A DNA stretch of 31,986 bases from Pseudomonadota bacterium (GTDB lineage: Bacteria; Pseudomonadota; Gammaproteobacteria; Xanthomonadales; Rhodanobacteraceae). Positions within the stretch are counted from its first letter, which is position 1, and every line of letters starts with the position of its first letter. The notes beneath the pieces were generated by a model that saw only the letters and a list, made by a program, of their open reading frames with translations, did no database searches and was not told the origin of the DNA. The stretch lies in assembly GCA_021777635.1 (NCBI GenBank), contig JAJYDI010000003.1, positions 1-31,986 on the forward strand, written 5' to 3'. Shown piece by piece: positions 8,464 to 18,006 of the stretch. The position numbers and the translations under genes were made by a program.

Positions 8464-8503
8464 GTGCAGTAGCATTGTAATACACCAATACTGCACCGGT
8501 GCA
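8464..8503 (+). promoter_or_regulatory. palindrome cluster, candidate operator of the RND efflux operon
   Basis: Three nested symmetries lie within 46 bp of the adaptor start codon. GTGCAGTA (8464-8471) is repeated inverted as TACTGCAC (8489-8496). TGTAATACA (8476-8484) is a perfect odd palindrome. TGCACCGGTGCA (8492-8503) is a perfect 12-bp palindrome. TATAGT (8460-8465) and TGTAAT (8476-8481) could each be a -10 element. Such layouts are usual for TetR-type or similar repressors of efflux pumps, but no regulator gene is adjacent, so the protein is unknown. Confidence 0.5.
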
Positions 8504-8509
8504 ATCGTC

Positions 8510-9661
8510 ATGCGCTCGCCCCACGTCGCCTACCCTGCTGCGTTCCGCAGGATTTTCGCCCTGGCCTTCCTGCCGTTACTGATTGCGGGCTGCGGAGGCA
8601 AGCCCGCGGCCAGCGATCAGGCCCGCGCCAGGGTCCCGGTCGAGGTGGCGGTGGCGCAGCTGGCGCCGATCGAGGCCAGCTACTCCGGCACCGCGCCGCT
8701 GGAGGCCGATCACGAGACCGACGTCGTCGCCAAGACCGGCGGCGTGCTGTTGCGCGTTGATGCCGAGGAGGGCATGAGCGTGCGTGCTGGCCAGGTTCTG
8801 GCCGAGCTCGACGACGCCCAAGCCCGACTGGCGCTGGCCGAGGCCGATGCCACGCTGAAGAAACTGCAGAGCAACTTCAGCCGCTCGCAGGAGCTCTGGC
8901 AGCGAAAGCTGATCAGCCAGAAGGACTACGACCAACTGCGCTACGACCTTGCTGCGCAGCGCGCGATCTACGAGCAGAAGCAACTGGCGCTGTCGTGGAC
9001 GCGCATCACCGCGCCGATCGGCGGCGTGATCAGTCAGCGCATGGTCAAGCGCGGCAATCTGATCCAGACCAACCAGGCGCTGTTCCACATCGTCGACATG
9101 AGTCCGCTGCTGGCGGTGCTCAACGTGCCCGAGCGCGAGCTGGGCCGACTCAAGGCCGGTCAGCCCGTGCGTCTGGCGGTGGATGCGCTGGGCCGCCATG
9201 ACTTCAGCGGCCGCGTCCTGCGCATCGCGCCGGTGGTCGACGCCGCCAGCGGCACCTTCCGCGTCACCTGCGAGTTCGACCACGACGACGGCGTGCTGCG
9301 GCCAGGCATGTTCGCGCGTATCGGCATCGTCTACGATCAGCGTCGCAGCGCGCTGGTGATTCCGCGCAGCGCGGTGATCGACGACGATGGTCACAGCGCG
9401 GTGTTCTTAATCGCGCGTCAGGCTGCGCCGGTCAAACGCGAAGTGGTCAAGGGCGGCCAAGGCCAGGCGGTTGCGGCCGAGCCCGCACGAGCGCCGGCCG
9501 TGATCGAGGTCGCGCGCCGTGTCGAGGTCCGCACCGGCTACAGCGAGGGCAACCGGATCGAGGTGCTGTCGGGCTTAAAGCCCGGCGATCGCGTGGTGAC
9601 ACTGGGCCACAGCGCGCTGCGCGACGGCAGCGAGGTCGCGGTGGTGGAGAAGTCCTCGTGA
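8510..9661 (+). CDS. RND efflux periplasmic adaptor lipoprotein (membrane fusion protein)
   Basis: 383 residues. HlyD/AcrA-type adaptor linking the inner-membrane RND pump to an outer-membrane channel. A lipoprotein signal ends at LLIAGC with C28 as the lipidated cysteine. A biotinyl-lipoyl-like domain (VAKTGGVLLRVDAEEGMSVRAGQVLAELDD), a coiled-coil hairpin (about 100-150), the second lipoyl half (LSWTRITAPIGGVISQRMVKRGNLI) and a beta-barrel region follow. The C-terminal region has the membrane-proximal form GLKPGDRVVTLGHSALRDGSEVAV. The stop overlaps the pump start by 4 bp (GTGA), so it is the first gene of a three-gene operon. No TolC-type channel gene is in the window. Confidence 0.93.
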   Translation: MRSPHVAYPAAFRRIFALAFLPLLIAGCGGKPAASDQARARVPVEVAVAQLAPIEASYSGTAPLEADHETDVVAKTGGVLLRVDAEEGMSVRAGQVLAELDDAQARLALAEADATLKKLQSNFSRSQELWQRKLISQKDYDQLRYDLAAQRAIYEQKQLALSWTRITAPIGGVISQRMVKRGNLIQTNQALFHIVDMSPLLAVLNVPERELGRLKAGQPVRLAVDALGRHDFSGRVLRIAPVVDAASGTFRVTCEFDHDDGVLRPGMFARIGIVYDQRRSALVIPRSAVIDDDGHSAVFLIARQAAPVKREVVKGGQGQAVAAEPARAPAVIEVARRVEVRTGYSEGNRIEVLSGLKPGDRVVTLGHSALRDGSEVAVVEKSS

Positions 9662-12600
9662 GCCTTCCCGCCTTTGCCGCGCGGCGGCGGGTGACAGTGG
9701 CGATGCTGACACTGACCCTGGTCCTGTTCGGTCTGATCGGGCTCAGCGGACTCAAGGTCAACCTGTTGCCGGATCTTTCCTATCCGACGCTGACCGTGCG
9801 CACCGATGACGAGGGCGCCGCCCCGGTCGAGGTCGAGAACCTGATTACCCAGCCGGTGGAAGAAGCCGTTGGGGTCGTCAAGGGAGTGCGCAGCGTGCAC
9901 TCGGTGTCGCGTTCGGGACAGTCGGACGTGATTCTCAGCTTCGCTTGGGGCACCGACATGGACCAGGCCAGCCTCGACGTGCGTGACAAGCTCGACACCC
10001 TGCGGCTGCCGCTGGAAGCGAAGCAGCCCCTTCTGCTGCGCTTCAATCCATCAACCGATCCGATCCTGCGACTGGCGCTGACCGCGCCGGCCGGTGCGGG
10101 CGCCGACGCGGGTGAGCTGAAGCGCCTGCGCCGTTACGCCGACCTTGAGCTGCGCAAGAAGCTCGAGCCGGTACGCGGCGTGGCCGCGGTCAAGGTCGGC
10201 GGCGGCCTCGAAGACGAGATCGAGGTCGCGGTCGACCAGCAGAAGCTGGCGCAGCTTGGCTTGGACATCAACACCATCGTGACGCGGCTGCGGCAGGAGA
10301 ACGTCAACATCTCCGGCGGGCGCATCGACGAGGGCAGCCAGCGCTATCTGGTGCGCACGGTCAACCAGTTCCGGGACCTGGCACAGATGCGCGACATGCT
10401 AGTCGCGGTGGACAAGGGCGTGCCGGTGCGTCTGAAGGACGTGGCCGCTGTCAGCCAGGGCTACAAGGAACGCAAGGGGGTGATACGCGTCGACGGTCGC
10501 GAGGCGATCGAGCTGGCGATCTACAAGGAGGGTGACGCCAACACCGTCAGCGTCGCCGACGGCGTGCGCACGGCGCTGGCCACCGTGGAAAAGAACCTGC
10601 CGCCGGGCGCCAGGCTGAGCGTGATCGACGACCAGTCGGTATTCATCCGCCACGCGCTCGAGGACGTGCGCAACGACGCCTTGCTGGGCGGCGTGCTGGC
10701 GGTGTTGGTGATTTTTCTGTTTCTCGGCGAAGGCTGGAGCACGGCGATCGTCTCGCTGTCGCTGCCGGTGTCCCTGATCGCGACGTTCTTCTTCATGGGC
10801 CAGATGGGACTGAGCCTCAACGTGATGTCGCTGGGTGGACTGGCACTGGCCACTGGCATGGTGGTCGACGACTCCATCGTGGTGCTGGAGAACATTGCCC
10901 GCCTGCGTCGCCAAGGCCTGTCGACCCTCGACGCCGCGGTGCGCGGCGCGGCCGAGGTCGGCATGGCGGTGACGGCCTCCACGCTGACCACGGTGGCGGT
11001 GTTCTTTCCGCTGGTGTTCGTGCAGGGCATTGCCGGTCAGCTGTTTCGCGATCAGGCGCTGACCGTCACCTTCGCCATGTTGGTATCGCTGGTGGTGGCG
11101 ATGAGCCTGATCCCGATGCTGGCCTCGCTGCAGGGCCGAGCGCCGCTGGCCTATCGCGAGGAATCCTTGCCGCCGCCGCCGCGCCGCTGGTATGGCGTGC
11201 CGGCGCGCGTCATTGCTTGGCTCGCGGTGGCCTTGACGCGCGCCATCGCGCGCGCAGTCGCGCCGCCGATGTTCTGGGCCTCTCGGCGCGTGCGGGGACT
11301 CTATGATCCGGCCGCGGCGGCCTATGTGCGGATGCTGCCGCAGGCGCTGGCGCACCCGTGGCGCGTGCTGGGCGCAGCCGCGCTGGCTTTCGCGATTGCG
11401 CTGGCGCTGGTGCCGACGCTGGGCCTCGACCTGATCCCACAGTTGGCGCAGAACCGCTTCGAGATGACCGCGACGCTAGCCCCCGGCACGCCGCTGGCGA
11501 CCACCGACGCGCTGGTGCGGGCCATCTCGCGCGCGCATCGCCACGATCCCGGCGTAGCCTCGATCTACGGCGTCGCTGGCGCGGGCACACGACTGGACGC
11601 CAACCCCACCGAGTCCGGCGAGAACATCGCGCGAATCGGCTTCGCGATGCGGCCCGACGTGGGTGTCGCCGGCGAGCAGGCCGAGACCGTGCGCCTGCGC
11701 GCGGCGATGCAGCGCGTGCCGGGCGTGCAGGTCAAGTTCGCGCGGCCGCAGTTGCTCAGCTTCGGCGCGCCGCTGGAGGTCGAGATTCGCGGCTATAACC
11801 TCAATGCGCTGGCGCGGGCGGGGCAGCGCCTCGAGGCGCTGATGAAGGCGTCGAAGCGCTTTTCCGACGTGCGCTCGACAGTCGAGGCGGGCGTGCCCGA
11901 GATCCAGATCCACTTCGACCCTGATCGCGCCGCGGCGCTGGGTCTGACCACGCGCGCGGTGGCCGACGAGGTGGTGCGCAAGGTGCGTGGCGACGTCGCG
12001 ACCCGCTATGACGACCGCGATCGGAAGGTCGACGTGCGGGTGCGCCTGCGACCTTCCGAGCGGCGCAGCCTCAGCGACGTGCGCAACCTCATAGTCGGCG
12101 GCACGCCGCGGGCGCCGATCCGGCTGTCGGCAGTCGCCGACGTCACCCAGACCGTGGGTCCGGCCGAGATCCACCGCATCAGCCAAGAGCGCGTCGCGAT
12201 TGTCTCGGCCGGACTGGCAGGCGGCAACCTGGAAGGCGGTATCGCCGAGGTGAACCGGTTGGTCGCCGCGCATCCGCTGGCGCCCGGCGTCAGCGTGCGC
12301 ATCGGCGGCCAGGGCCGGGAGCTGGGTGACTCCACGCGCTCGCTGCTGTTCGCGCTGGGGCTGGCAATGTTCCTGGTCTATCTGGTGATGGCCTCGCAGT
12401 TCGAGTCGCTGCTGCATCCGTTCGTGATCATGTTTTCAGTGCCGCTTGCGATGGTGGGCGCGGTGCTGGCGCTGAAGCTGACCGGCTCGACCATCTCGGT
12501 GGTGGTGTTCATCGGCCTGATCATGCTGGTCGGCATCGTGGTCAAGAACGCAATTGTGCTGATCGATCGCGTAAACCAGCTGCGCGAGGCGGGCGCGGCC

Positions 12601-12933
12601 AAGCGCGATGCCCTGATGCAGGCGGCGTCCTCGCGCCTGCGACCGATCGTGATGACCACGCTGTGCACGCTGATCGGCTTCCTGCCTTTGGCGCTGGGCC
12701 GCGGCGACGGCGCCGAGGTGCGCGCACCGATGGCGATCACGGTAATCGGCGGCCTGCTGGTTTCGACCTTACTGACCCTGGTGGTGATCCCGGTTGTGTA
12801 CGACTTGCTGGATCATCGCGGCGATGCTTGGTACGCCGCGCGCGGCGCGCGCCATCGCGGCACCGCCGAGGCTGACCGCGGCCGCTCGCAAGCGGACGAC
12901 CCACGGTCCGCGACCGCGGCGTCCGGCGCATGA
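9658..12933 (+). CDS. RND efflux pump permease, subunit 1 (intact proton relay)
   Basis: 1091 residues, starting at GTG 9658 inside the adaptor's stop. Inner-membrane proton-driven exporter of the HAE1/AcrB superfamily: helix 1 (VAMLTLTLVLFGLIGLSGL), a large periplasmic loop, helices 2-6, a second loop, and helices 8-12. Helix 4 carries the proton-relay pair D404-D405 in GMVVDDSIVVLEN, and helix 10 has K963 in VGIVVKNAIVLID, equivalent to AcrB D407, D408 and K940. It has a longer cytoplasmic C-terminus than subunit 2, ending in a low-complexity tail. It overlaps subunit 2 by 4 bp (ATGA), which suggests co-translation and a mixed trimer. Substrate unknown. Confidence 0.93.
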   Translation: MSLPAFAARRRVTVAMLTLTLVLFGLIGLSGLKVNLLPDLSYPTLTVRTDDEGAAPVEVENLITQPVEEAVGVVKGVRSVHSVSRSGQSDVILSFAWGTDMDQASLDVRDKLDTLRLPLEAKQPLLLRFNPSTDPILRLALTAPAGAGADAGELKRLRRYADLELRKKLEPVRGVAAVKVGGGLEDEIEVAVDQQKLAQLGLDINTIVTRLRQENVNISGGRIDEGSQRYLVRTVNQFRDLAQMRDMLVAVDKGVPVRLKDVAAVSQGYKERKGVIRVDGREAIELAIYKEGDANTVSVADGVRTALATVEKNLPPGARLSVIDDQSVFIRHALEDVRNDALLGGVLAVLVIFLFLGEGWSTAIVSLSLPVSLIATFFFMGQMGLSLNVMSLGGLALATGMVVDDSIVVLENIARLRRQGLSTLDAAVRGAAEVGMAVTASTLTTVAVFFPLVFVQGIAGQLFRDQALTVTFAMLVSLVVAMSLIPMLASLQGRAPLAYREESLPPPPRRWYGVPARVIAWLAVALTRAIARAVAPPMFWASRRVRGLYDPAAAAYVRMLPQALAHPWRVLGAAALAFAIALALVPTLGLDLIPQLAQNRFEMTATLAPGTPLATTDALVRAISRAHRHDPGVASIYGVAGAGTRLDANPTESGENIARIGFAMRPDVGVAGEQAETVRLRAAMQRVPGVQVKFARPQLLSFGAPLEVEIRGYNLNALARAGQRLEALMKASKRFSDVRSTVEAGVPEIQIHFDPDRAAALGLTTRAVADEVVRKVRGDVATRYDDRDRKVDVRVRLRPSERRSLSDVRNLIVGGTPRAPIRLSAVADVTQTVGPAEIHRISQERVAIVSAGLAGGNLEGGIAEVNRLVAAHPLAPGVSVRIGGQGRELGDSTRSLLFALGLAMFLVYLVMASQFESLLHPFVIMFSVPLAMVGAVLALKLTGSTISVVVFIGLIMLVGIVVKNAIVLIDRVNQLREAGAAKRDALMQAASSRLRPIVMTTLCTLIGFLPLALGRGDGAEVRAPMAITVIGGLLVSTLLTLVVIPVVYDLLDHRGDAWYAARGARHRGTAEADRGRSQADDPRSATAASGA

Positions 12934-15900
12934 CCCTTGCCGAGCTCAGCCTGCGCCGGCCAGTGACGACGATCATGTTCTTCGTCACCCTGACCTTGAT
13001 CGGCCTGATTGCCGCGTTTCGCCTGCCGCTGGAGCAGTTCCCCGACATCGACGCGCCGTTCCTGTTCGTGCAGATCCCCTATGCCGGCTCGACCCCTGGG
13101 GAGGTCGAGCGCACGATCACGCGCCCGGTCGAGGAGGCGCTGGCGACCCTGCCCGGCATCCAGCGCATGCAGTCGAGCTCGCGCGCCGACGGCGCCGACA
13201 TCCAGCTCGAATTCAAGTGGGGCGAGAGCGTCGCGGTCAAGGCGGTCGAGGCGCGCGAGAAGATCGACGCCATTCGCGACCAGCTTCCGTCCGACCTGCA
13301 GCGTTATACGGTGCAGAAGTTCTCCACCACCGACCAGCCGGTACTGCAGGTGCGCATCGCCGGGGAGCACGACCTCGCCAACGCCTACGACCTGCTCGAC
13401 CGCAAGTTCAAGCGTCCGCTGGAACGCATTCCCGGCGTGGCGCGCGTGGATATCCAGGGGGTCGCGCCGCCGCAGGTGCAGATCGGGCTATCGGCCGCGC
13501 GCCTGGCCGCCCACCACATCAGCCTCAACGATCTGTACAAGACCTTGCAGCGGGCCAACTTCGCGATCTCGGCGGGCCACGTCGAGAACGGCGGCGTGCG
13601 CTACCAACTGCAACCTCTGGGCGAGTGGAAGAGTCTCGATGATATCCGCGCCCTCGTTCTCAACCGCCAAGGGTTGCGACTCGGGGATGTCGCCGACGTG
13701 GTGCTGCGACCGGCGCGGTTGAACTACGCACGGCGCCTCGACATGCGCCCGGCCGTCGGCATCGACATCAGCCGTGAGCGCAATGCCAACCTGGTGCAGG
13801 TGGGACGCGCGGTGATGCAGACCATCGACCGTGTGCGCCAGGACCCGGAACTGCGCGGCATTCGCATCTACACACTGTCGAACGAAGCCGACAACGTGAC
13901 ATCGTCGCTGCGCGAGCTGGCCGAGGCCGGCGTGGCCGGCACCCTGCTATCGGTGCTGGTTCTGTATTTCTTTCTGCGCGACTGGGCGTCGACGCTGATG
14001 GTTTCGCTGGCGATCCCGGTGTGCTTCGTCATCACCTTGGGCGCGATGTACTTCTTTGGCATCAGCCTGAATACCCTTTCGATGATGGGCCTGCTGCTGG
14101 CGGTCGGCATGCTCGTCGACAATGCGGTTGTGGTGGTCGAGAGCATCTACCAGTTCCGCGAGCTGCATCCCGGCCGCCCCTGGTACAGCGCGGTGCAGGG
14201 CACGCAGGCAGTCGGAATCGCGATCGCCGCCGGCACCTTCACCAGCATCGTTGTGTTCCTGCCGAACATCTTCGGTGAGAAGAACAACATCAGCATCTTC
14301 TTGACCCAGGTCGCGGTGACCATGGCGATCGCGCACTTGGCCTCGTGGCTGGTGGCGGTCAGCCTGATCCCGATGCTGTCGTCGAAGCTGCCGGCGCCAA
14401 GGTATCTGGGCAAGGTCAGTCTGGTCAGCCGGCTCCGCGAACGCTACGCACGGGCGCTGCGCTGGACGCTCGCGCACCGGCGCGTGTCGCTACTGGCGTT
14501 GGCGGCGCTGCTGGCGTTGAGCTTCGTGCCGATGGCGAAGACGAAGTACGACATGTTCGCCAGCGGCGAATCGCGTCAGCTGCAACTGCAGTACACGCTC
14601 AACGGCACCTACCGACTTTCGCAGATCGAGCCGTGGGTGGCCAAGGTCGAGCGCTATCTCATGGCGCACAAGCGGGCATTCGAGATCCGGTCGGTCTACA
14701 GCTATTACGACGAGCAGGGCAACGCGATCACCAACGTGCTGCTGACCGAAGGCCCTCTGGCGCGGCGCCCGTCCAGCGCGATCATGGAGGCAATCCGCAA
14801 GGGCCTCCCGCAGCTTCCGATCGGCACCGTCGGGTTCGACCAGCAGGGCCGCGGCAATGGCTCCCGTGTCGAAATCAGCCTCAGCGGCGACTCCGGTCAG
14901 CGTCTGCGCGATCTCGCCGGAACGGTGCTGCCGGTGCTGACGCGGCTGCCGGCGCTGCGCGACGTGCATCTTTCCGAGCACGGCGCCGATCGCGAGGTGG
15001 CGGTGCGCGTCGATCGCACGCGCGCAAAGATGCTGGGCTTCAACGCCGAGGAGGTGGCCAACACCATCGCCATCGGCCTGCGCGGCATGCCGCTGCGCGA
15101 GTATCGCCAAGGCGACCGCGAAGTACCGGTGACGCTACGTTTCAGGAACGCCGATGCGCAGAGTCTGGGCGACCTGTCCGACTACACCCTGAGTCGCGCC
15201 GACGGGGTCGAGGTGCCCCTGATGTCGATGGTCAGCCTCTCGACGCAGACCTCGGCCGGCGCGATCCGCCGCATCAACCGCCAGACCGCGCTGCCGATCC
15301 ACGCCAACCTCGCGCGCGGCCACACGCTGGAGCAGGCGCGCGGTGAGATCAAGCACGCGCTGGATGCGTTAGCCATGCCGGCGGGCTACCGCTGGAGCTT
15401 TGGCGAGAGCTTTGACGATTCACAGAAGGCCGGCCACCAGATGCTGTTCAACACCCTGATCGCGTTGGTGCTGGTGTACGTGGTGATGTGCGCGATGTTC
15501 GAGTCGCTGATCTTCCCGGCAGCGATCCTCACAACGTTCGTGTTCTCGGTGTTCGGCGTGTTCTGGCTGTTCTGGCTGACCGGCACAACCTTCTCGATCA
15601 TGGCCTCGATCGGAATCCTGATCCTGATGGGCGTGGTGGTAAACAACGGCATCGTCATGATCGTGCACATCAATCAGCTGCGGCATGGCGGCATGGAGCG
15701 CGTCGAGGCGCTAATCGCCGGAGCCCGCGACCGTTTGCGCCCGATCCTGATGACGATGGGCACCGCCATACTCGGCATGCTGCCGCTGTGCTTGAGCACG
15801 TCCACGATCGGTGGCGACGGCCCGCCGTACTACCCGATGGCGCGCGCCATCGCCGGCGGCCTGCTGTTCTCGACCGCGGTGACGCTGCTGGCGCTGCCGC

Positions 15901-15992
15901 TGATTTACTCGCTGCTGGACGATGCGCGCATGGCCGTGCGCCGGGTAATCCGCGACGCGCGCGCGGGACGCCTGCGGCCGGCGCGGGCCTGA
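12930..15992 (+). CDS. RND efflux pump permease, subunit 2 (altered proton relay)
   Basis: 1020 residues with the full RND fold: helix 1 TTIMFFVTLTLIGLIAAFRL, PLEQFPDIDAPF, two large periplasmic loops and helices to the C-terminus. The proton relay is altered. Helix 4 reads GMLVDNAVVVVES (D397 kept, N398 where AcrB has D408), and helix 10 reads GVVVNNGIVMIV (N905 where K940 is expected). It is therefore unlikely to pump protons alone and probably works with subunit 1, as MdtB and MdtC of E. coli form mixed trimers with divided roles. It is the last gene of the operon. CusA-like heavy-metal and AcrB-like drug pumps are both possible relatives; the substrate is not evident. Confidence 0.92.
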   Translation: MTLAELSLRRPVTTIMFFVTLTLIGLIAAFRLPLEQFPDIDAPFLFVQIPYAGSTPGEVERTITRPVEEALATLPGIQRMQSSSRADGADIQLEFKWGESVAVKAVEAREKIDAIRDQLPSDLQRYTVQKFSTTDQPVLQVRIAGEHDLANAYDLLDRKFKRPLERIPGVARVDIQGVAPPQVQIGLSAARLAAHHISLNDLYKTLQRANFAISAGHVENGGVRYQLQPLGEWKSLDDIRALVLNRQGLRLGDVADVVLRPARLNYARRLDMRPAVGIDISRERNANLVQVGRAVMQTIDRVRQDPELRGIRIYTLSNEADNVTSSLRELAEAGVAGTLLSVLVLYFFLRDWASTLMVSLAIPVCFVITLGAMYFFGISLNTLSMMGLLLAVGMLVDNAVVVVESIYQFRELHPGRPWYSAVQGTQAVGIAIAAGTFTSIVVFLPNIFGEKNNISIFLTQVAVTMAIAHLASWLVAVSLIPMLSSKLPAPRYLGKVSLVSRLRERYARALRWTLAHRRVSLLALAALLALSFVPMAKTKYDMFASGESRQLQLQYTLNGTYRLSQIEPWVAKVERYLMAHKRAFEIRSVYSYYDEQGNAITNVLLTEGPLARRPSSAIMEAIRKGLPQLPIGTVGFDQQGRGNGSRVEISLSGDSGQRLRDLAGTVLPVLTRLPALRDVHLSEHGADREVAVRVDRTRAKMLGFNAEEVANTIAIGLRGMPLREYRQGDREVPVTLRFRNADAQSLGDLSDYTLSRADGVEVPLMSMVSLSTQTSAGAIRRINRQTALPIHANLARGHTLEQARGEIKHALDALAMPAGYRWSFGESFDDSQKAGHQMLFNTLIALVLVYVVMCAMFESLIFPAAILTTFVFSVFGVFWLFWLTGTTFSIMASIGILILMGVVVNNGIVMIVHINQLRHGGMERVEALIAGARDRLRPILMTMGTAILGMLPLCLSTSTIGGDGPPYYPMARAIAGGLLFSTAVTLLALPLIYSLLDDARMAVRRVIRDARAGRLRPARA

Positions 15993-16022
15993 AGGCTCAT
16001 TCCGCCGCGCGCGCCGGGCTGG

Positions 16023-16028
16023 CACACT
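16023..16028 (+). promoter_or_regulatory. -10-like element, possible leaderless dapE transcript
   Basis: CACACT lies six bases before the dapE ATG and there is no ribosome binding site between them. The same spacing occurs with TACACT at 18126. Transcription from such an element would begin at or next to the start codon. No clear -35 element is seen. Confidence 0.3.
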
Positions 16029-16034
16029 GCTGGC

Positions 16035-17162
16035 ATGAGCGACATCCTCGATCTCACCGCGGAGCTGATCCGCCGGCCGTCGTTGACCCCTGACGATGCT
16101 GGCTGCCAGGCGCTGCTCGCGGCGCGGCTGACGGCCAGCGGATTCCGCTGCGAGTCGCTGCGCTACGGCGAGGTCGACAACCTGTGGGCGGTGCATGGGC
16201 AGGGCGCACCGGTGCTGGTACTTCTGGGTCACACCGATGTGGTGCCCAGCGGACCGCGCGAGGCTTGGGCCAGCGATCCGTTCGGGCCAGACTGCCGCGA
16301 CGGGCGTCTTTACGGCCGCGGCGCGGCAGACATGAAGTCCGGCGTCGCAGCGATGACGCTGGCGCTTCAGAACTACGTCGCCATCCAACCCGATCACCCG
16401 GGCACGCTGGCGCTGCTGCTGACCAGCGACGAGGAAGGTCCTTCGCGCGACGGCGTCAAGCGCGTCGCCGGACATTTCCGCAGCATCGGCCAGCGCGTGG
16501 ACTACTGCGTGGTCGGCGAGCCGTCGTCGCGCCATCGGCTTGGCGATCTGATCCGCGTTGGTCGCCGCGGCTCGCTATCCGGCGCGCTGAGCGTGCACGG
16601 CGTGCAGGGCCATGTCGCCTATCCCGAGCTGGCGCTGAATCCGATCCACGCCCTGGCGCCGGCGCTGGCGGAATTGGTGGCGATGCGCTGGGACGAGGGC
16701 AACGACGCGTTTCCGCCGACCTCGCTGCAGGTGTCGAACCTGCACGCTGGCACCGGTGCCGGCAATGTGATTCCGGGCGCGCTCTCGGCGCAGTTCAATT
16801 TCCGCTTCGGCACCGCCAGCCCAGCGGCCACACTGATGGCGCAGGTCGAGACGACCCTGCGCCAGCATCGACTCGACTTCACGCTCGACTGGGACCTGTC
16901 CGGCGAACCATTCCTGACGCCGCCCGGACGGTTGCGCGAGATTGCGGCAGCTGTCTGTCGCGAGTTCTGCGGTGTCGAGCCGGAGCTGAGTACCGGCGGC
17001 GGCACCTCGGATGCCCGCTTCATCGCGCCGCTGGGCGCCGAGGTGGTCGAGATCGGTCCGGTCAACGCCAGCATCCACAAGATCGACGAGCACATCGCGC
17101 TGGACGAGCTCGAGCGCCTGCCGGGGCTGTATCAGGCGATCATCGCCAAGCTGCTGGGCTGA
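16035..17162 (+). CDS. dapE: succinyl-diaminopimelate desuccinylase
   Basis: 375 residues, the usual DapE length. Hydrolyses N-succinyl-LL-diaminopimelate to LL-diaminopimelate and succinate in lysine and peptidoglycan synthesis; cytoplasmic, two zinc ions, dimer. The M20 peptidase motifs are complete: GHTDVVPSG with H66, [11 protein letters not shown] with bridging D99, TSDEEGPS with the general-base glutamate pair, VVGEPSS, and the C-terminal [11 protein letters not shown] histidine. The lid or dimerisation domain (about 180-290) has the [23 protein letters not shown] signature. It stands 42 bp behind the RND operon and is not obviously part of it. Confidence 0.96.
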   Translation: MSDILDLTAELIRRPSLTPDDAGCQALLAARLTASGFRCESLRYGEVDNLWAVHGQGAPVLVLLGHTDVVPSGPREAWASDPFGPDCRDGRLYGRGAADMKSGVAAMTLALQNYVAIQPDHPGTLALLLTSDEEGPSRDGVKRVAGHFRSIGQRVDYCVVGEPSSRHRLGDLIRVGRRGSLSGALSVHGVQGHVAYPELALNPIHALAPALAELVAMRWDEGNDAFPPTSLQVSNLHAGTGAGNVIPGALSAQFNFRFGTASPAATLMAQVETTLRQHRLDFTLDWDLSGEPFLTPPGRLREIAAAVCREFCGVEPELSTGGGTSDARFIAPLGAEVVEIGPVNASIHKIDEHIALDELERLPGLYQAIIAKLLG

Positions 17163-17237
17163 GCCGCGACACGCCGCGGCGCGTGGCTCGCGCTAAGCTC
17201 GCGCCGTCGCGCCCGGCCGCGGCGGAGGAAGCACACG

Positions 17238-18002
17238 ATGGCGCAACGCATGGCTTTCATCGCCAACCCCTCGACCGAGGCGCAGGCCGCGAAGACCGCG
17301 CTCAGCAGTCGTTACCACGGCGTCAGCGTCGGCGAGGCGGACGTCATCGTGGCGCTGGGCGGGGACGGTTTCATGCTGCGCACCCTGCACGCGCACCTCG
17401 CGCGTGGCGTGCCGGTGTACGGCATGAAGTTCGGCCGCGTGGGCTTCCTGATGAACCAGTATGCTGACCACGACCTGCCGGAGCGCATCGCGGCGGCGCA
17501 TCCCGCGGTCCTGCATCCGCTCGCCATGCGCGCCCGCGACGCCGCCGGCAACCACTGCGAGGCGCTGGCTTTCAACGAGGTGTCGCTGCTCCGGCAGACC
17601 AACCAGGCGGCACATCTCGAGCTCGCACTCGATGGCGCCGTCAAGCTGCACGAGCTGGTCTGCGATGGCGTGCTGCTGGCCACGCCGGCCGGCTCAACCG
17701 CCTACAACCTTTCCGCACACGGGCCGATCCTGCCGCTGGATGCCAACGTGCTGGCACTGACGCCGATCAGCCCGTTTCGGCCGCGACGATGGCGCGGCGC
17801 GATCCTACCAGCGGCGACCGATGTGCGCATCCGCGCGCGCATGGCGCAGGAGCGCCCGGTCAGCGCCACCGCAGATTTCATCGAGGTGCGCGACATAGTC
17901 GAAGTGGCGATCAGCGTTGATCGCGAGCGCCCGGTCACCTTGCTGTTCGATCCCGATCATCGCCTCGAGCAGCGCATCCTCGACGAACAGTTCGCGCTCT
18001 GA
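17238..18002 (+). CDS. nadK: NAD kinase (short form)
   Basis: 254 residues, shorter than E. coli NadK (292) at the N-terminus. Phosphorylates NAD to NADP. The signature GGDGFMLRTLH (GGDG at 41-44) lies close to the N-terminus, preceded by ADVIVAL. GMKFGRVGFLMNQ, AFNEVSLLRQTNQ and DGVLLATPAGSTAYNLSAHGPILP (the NAD-binding region) follow. ATG 17238 has GGAGGAAG eight bases before it. TAAGCT (17194-17199) might be a -10 element. It is a single gene between dapE and the nucleotidase. Confidence 0.94.
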   Translation: MAQRMAFIANPSTEAQAAKTALSSRYHGVSVGEADVIVALGGDGFMLRTLHAHLARGVPVYGMKFGRVGFLMNQYADHDLPERIAAAHPAVLHPLAMRARDAAGNHCEALAFNEVSLLRQTNQAAHLELALDGAVKLHELVCDGVLLATPAGSTAYNLSAHGPILPLDANVLALTPISPFRPRRWRGAILPAATDVRIRARMAQERPVSATADFIEVRDIVEVAISVDRERPVTLLFDPDHRLEQRILDEQFAL

Positions 18003-18006
18003 AGCC

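Larger units (their letters stand above)
8108..8509. other. 402-bp divergent regulatory region, cytochromes / RND operon
   Basis: No convincing gene. The left end holds the cytochrome promoter (8160-8187). The right end is noticeably richer in A and T than its surroundings and holds palindromes next to the RND adaptor start (8464-8503). Between about 8190 and 8440 I see nothing specific. Confidence 0.5.

Noticed and set aside
8108..8524. Upstream extension of the cytochrome frame and a plus-strand frame (7910-8464)
   Set aside because: There is no conserved content, and a good promoter for the cytochromes lies inside. The signal peptide starts at 8107.
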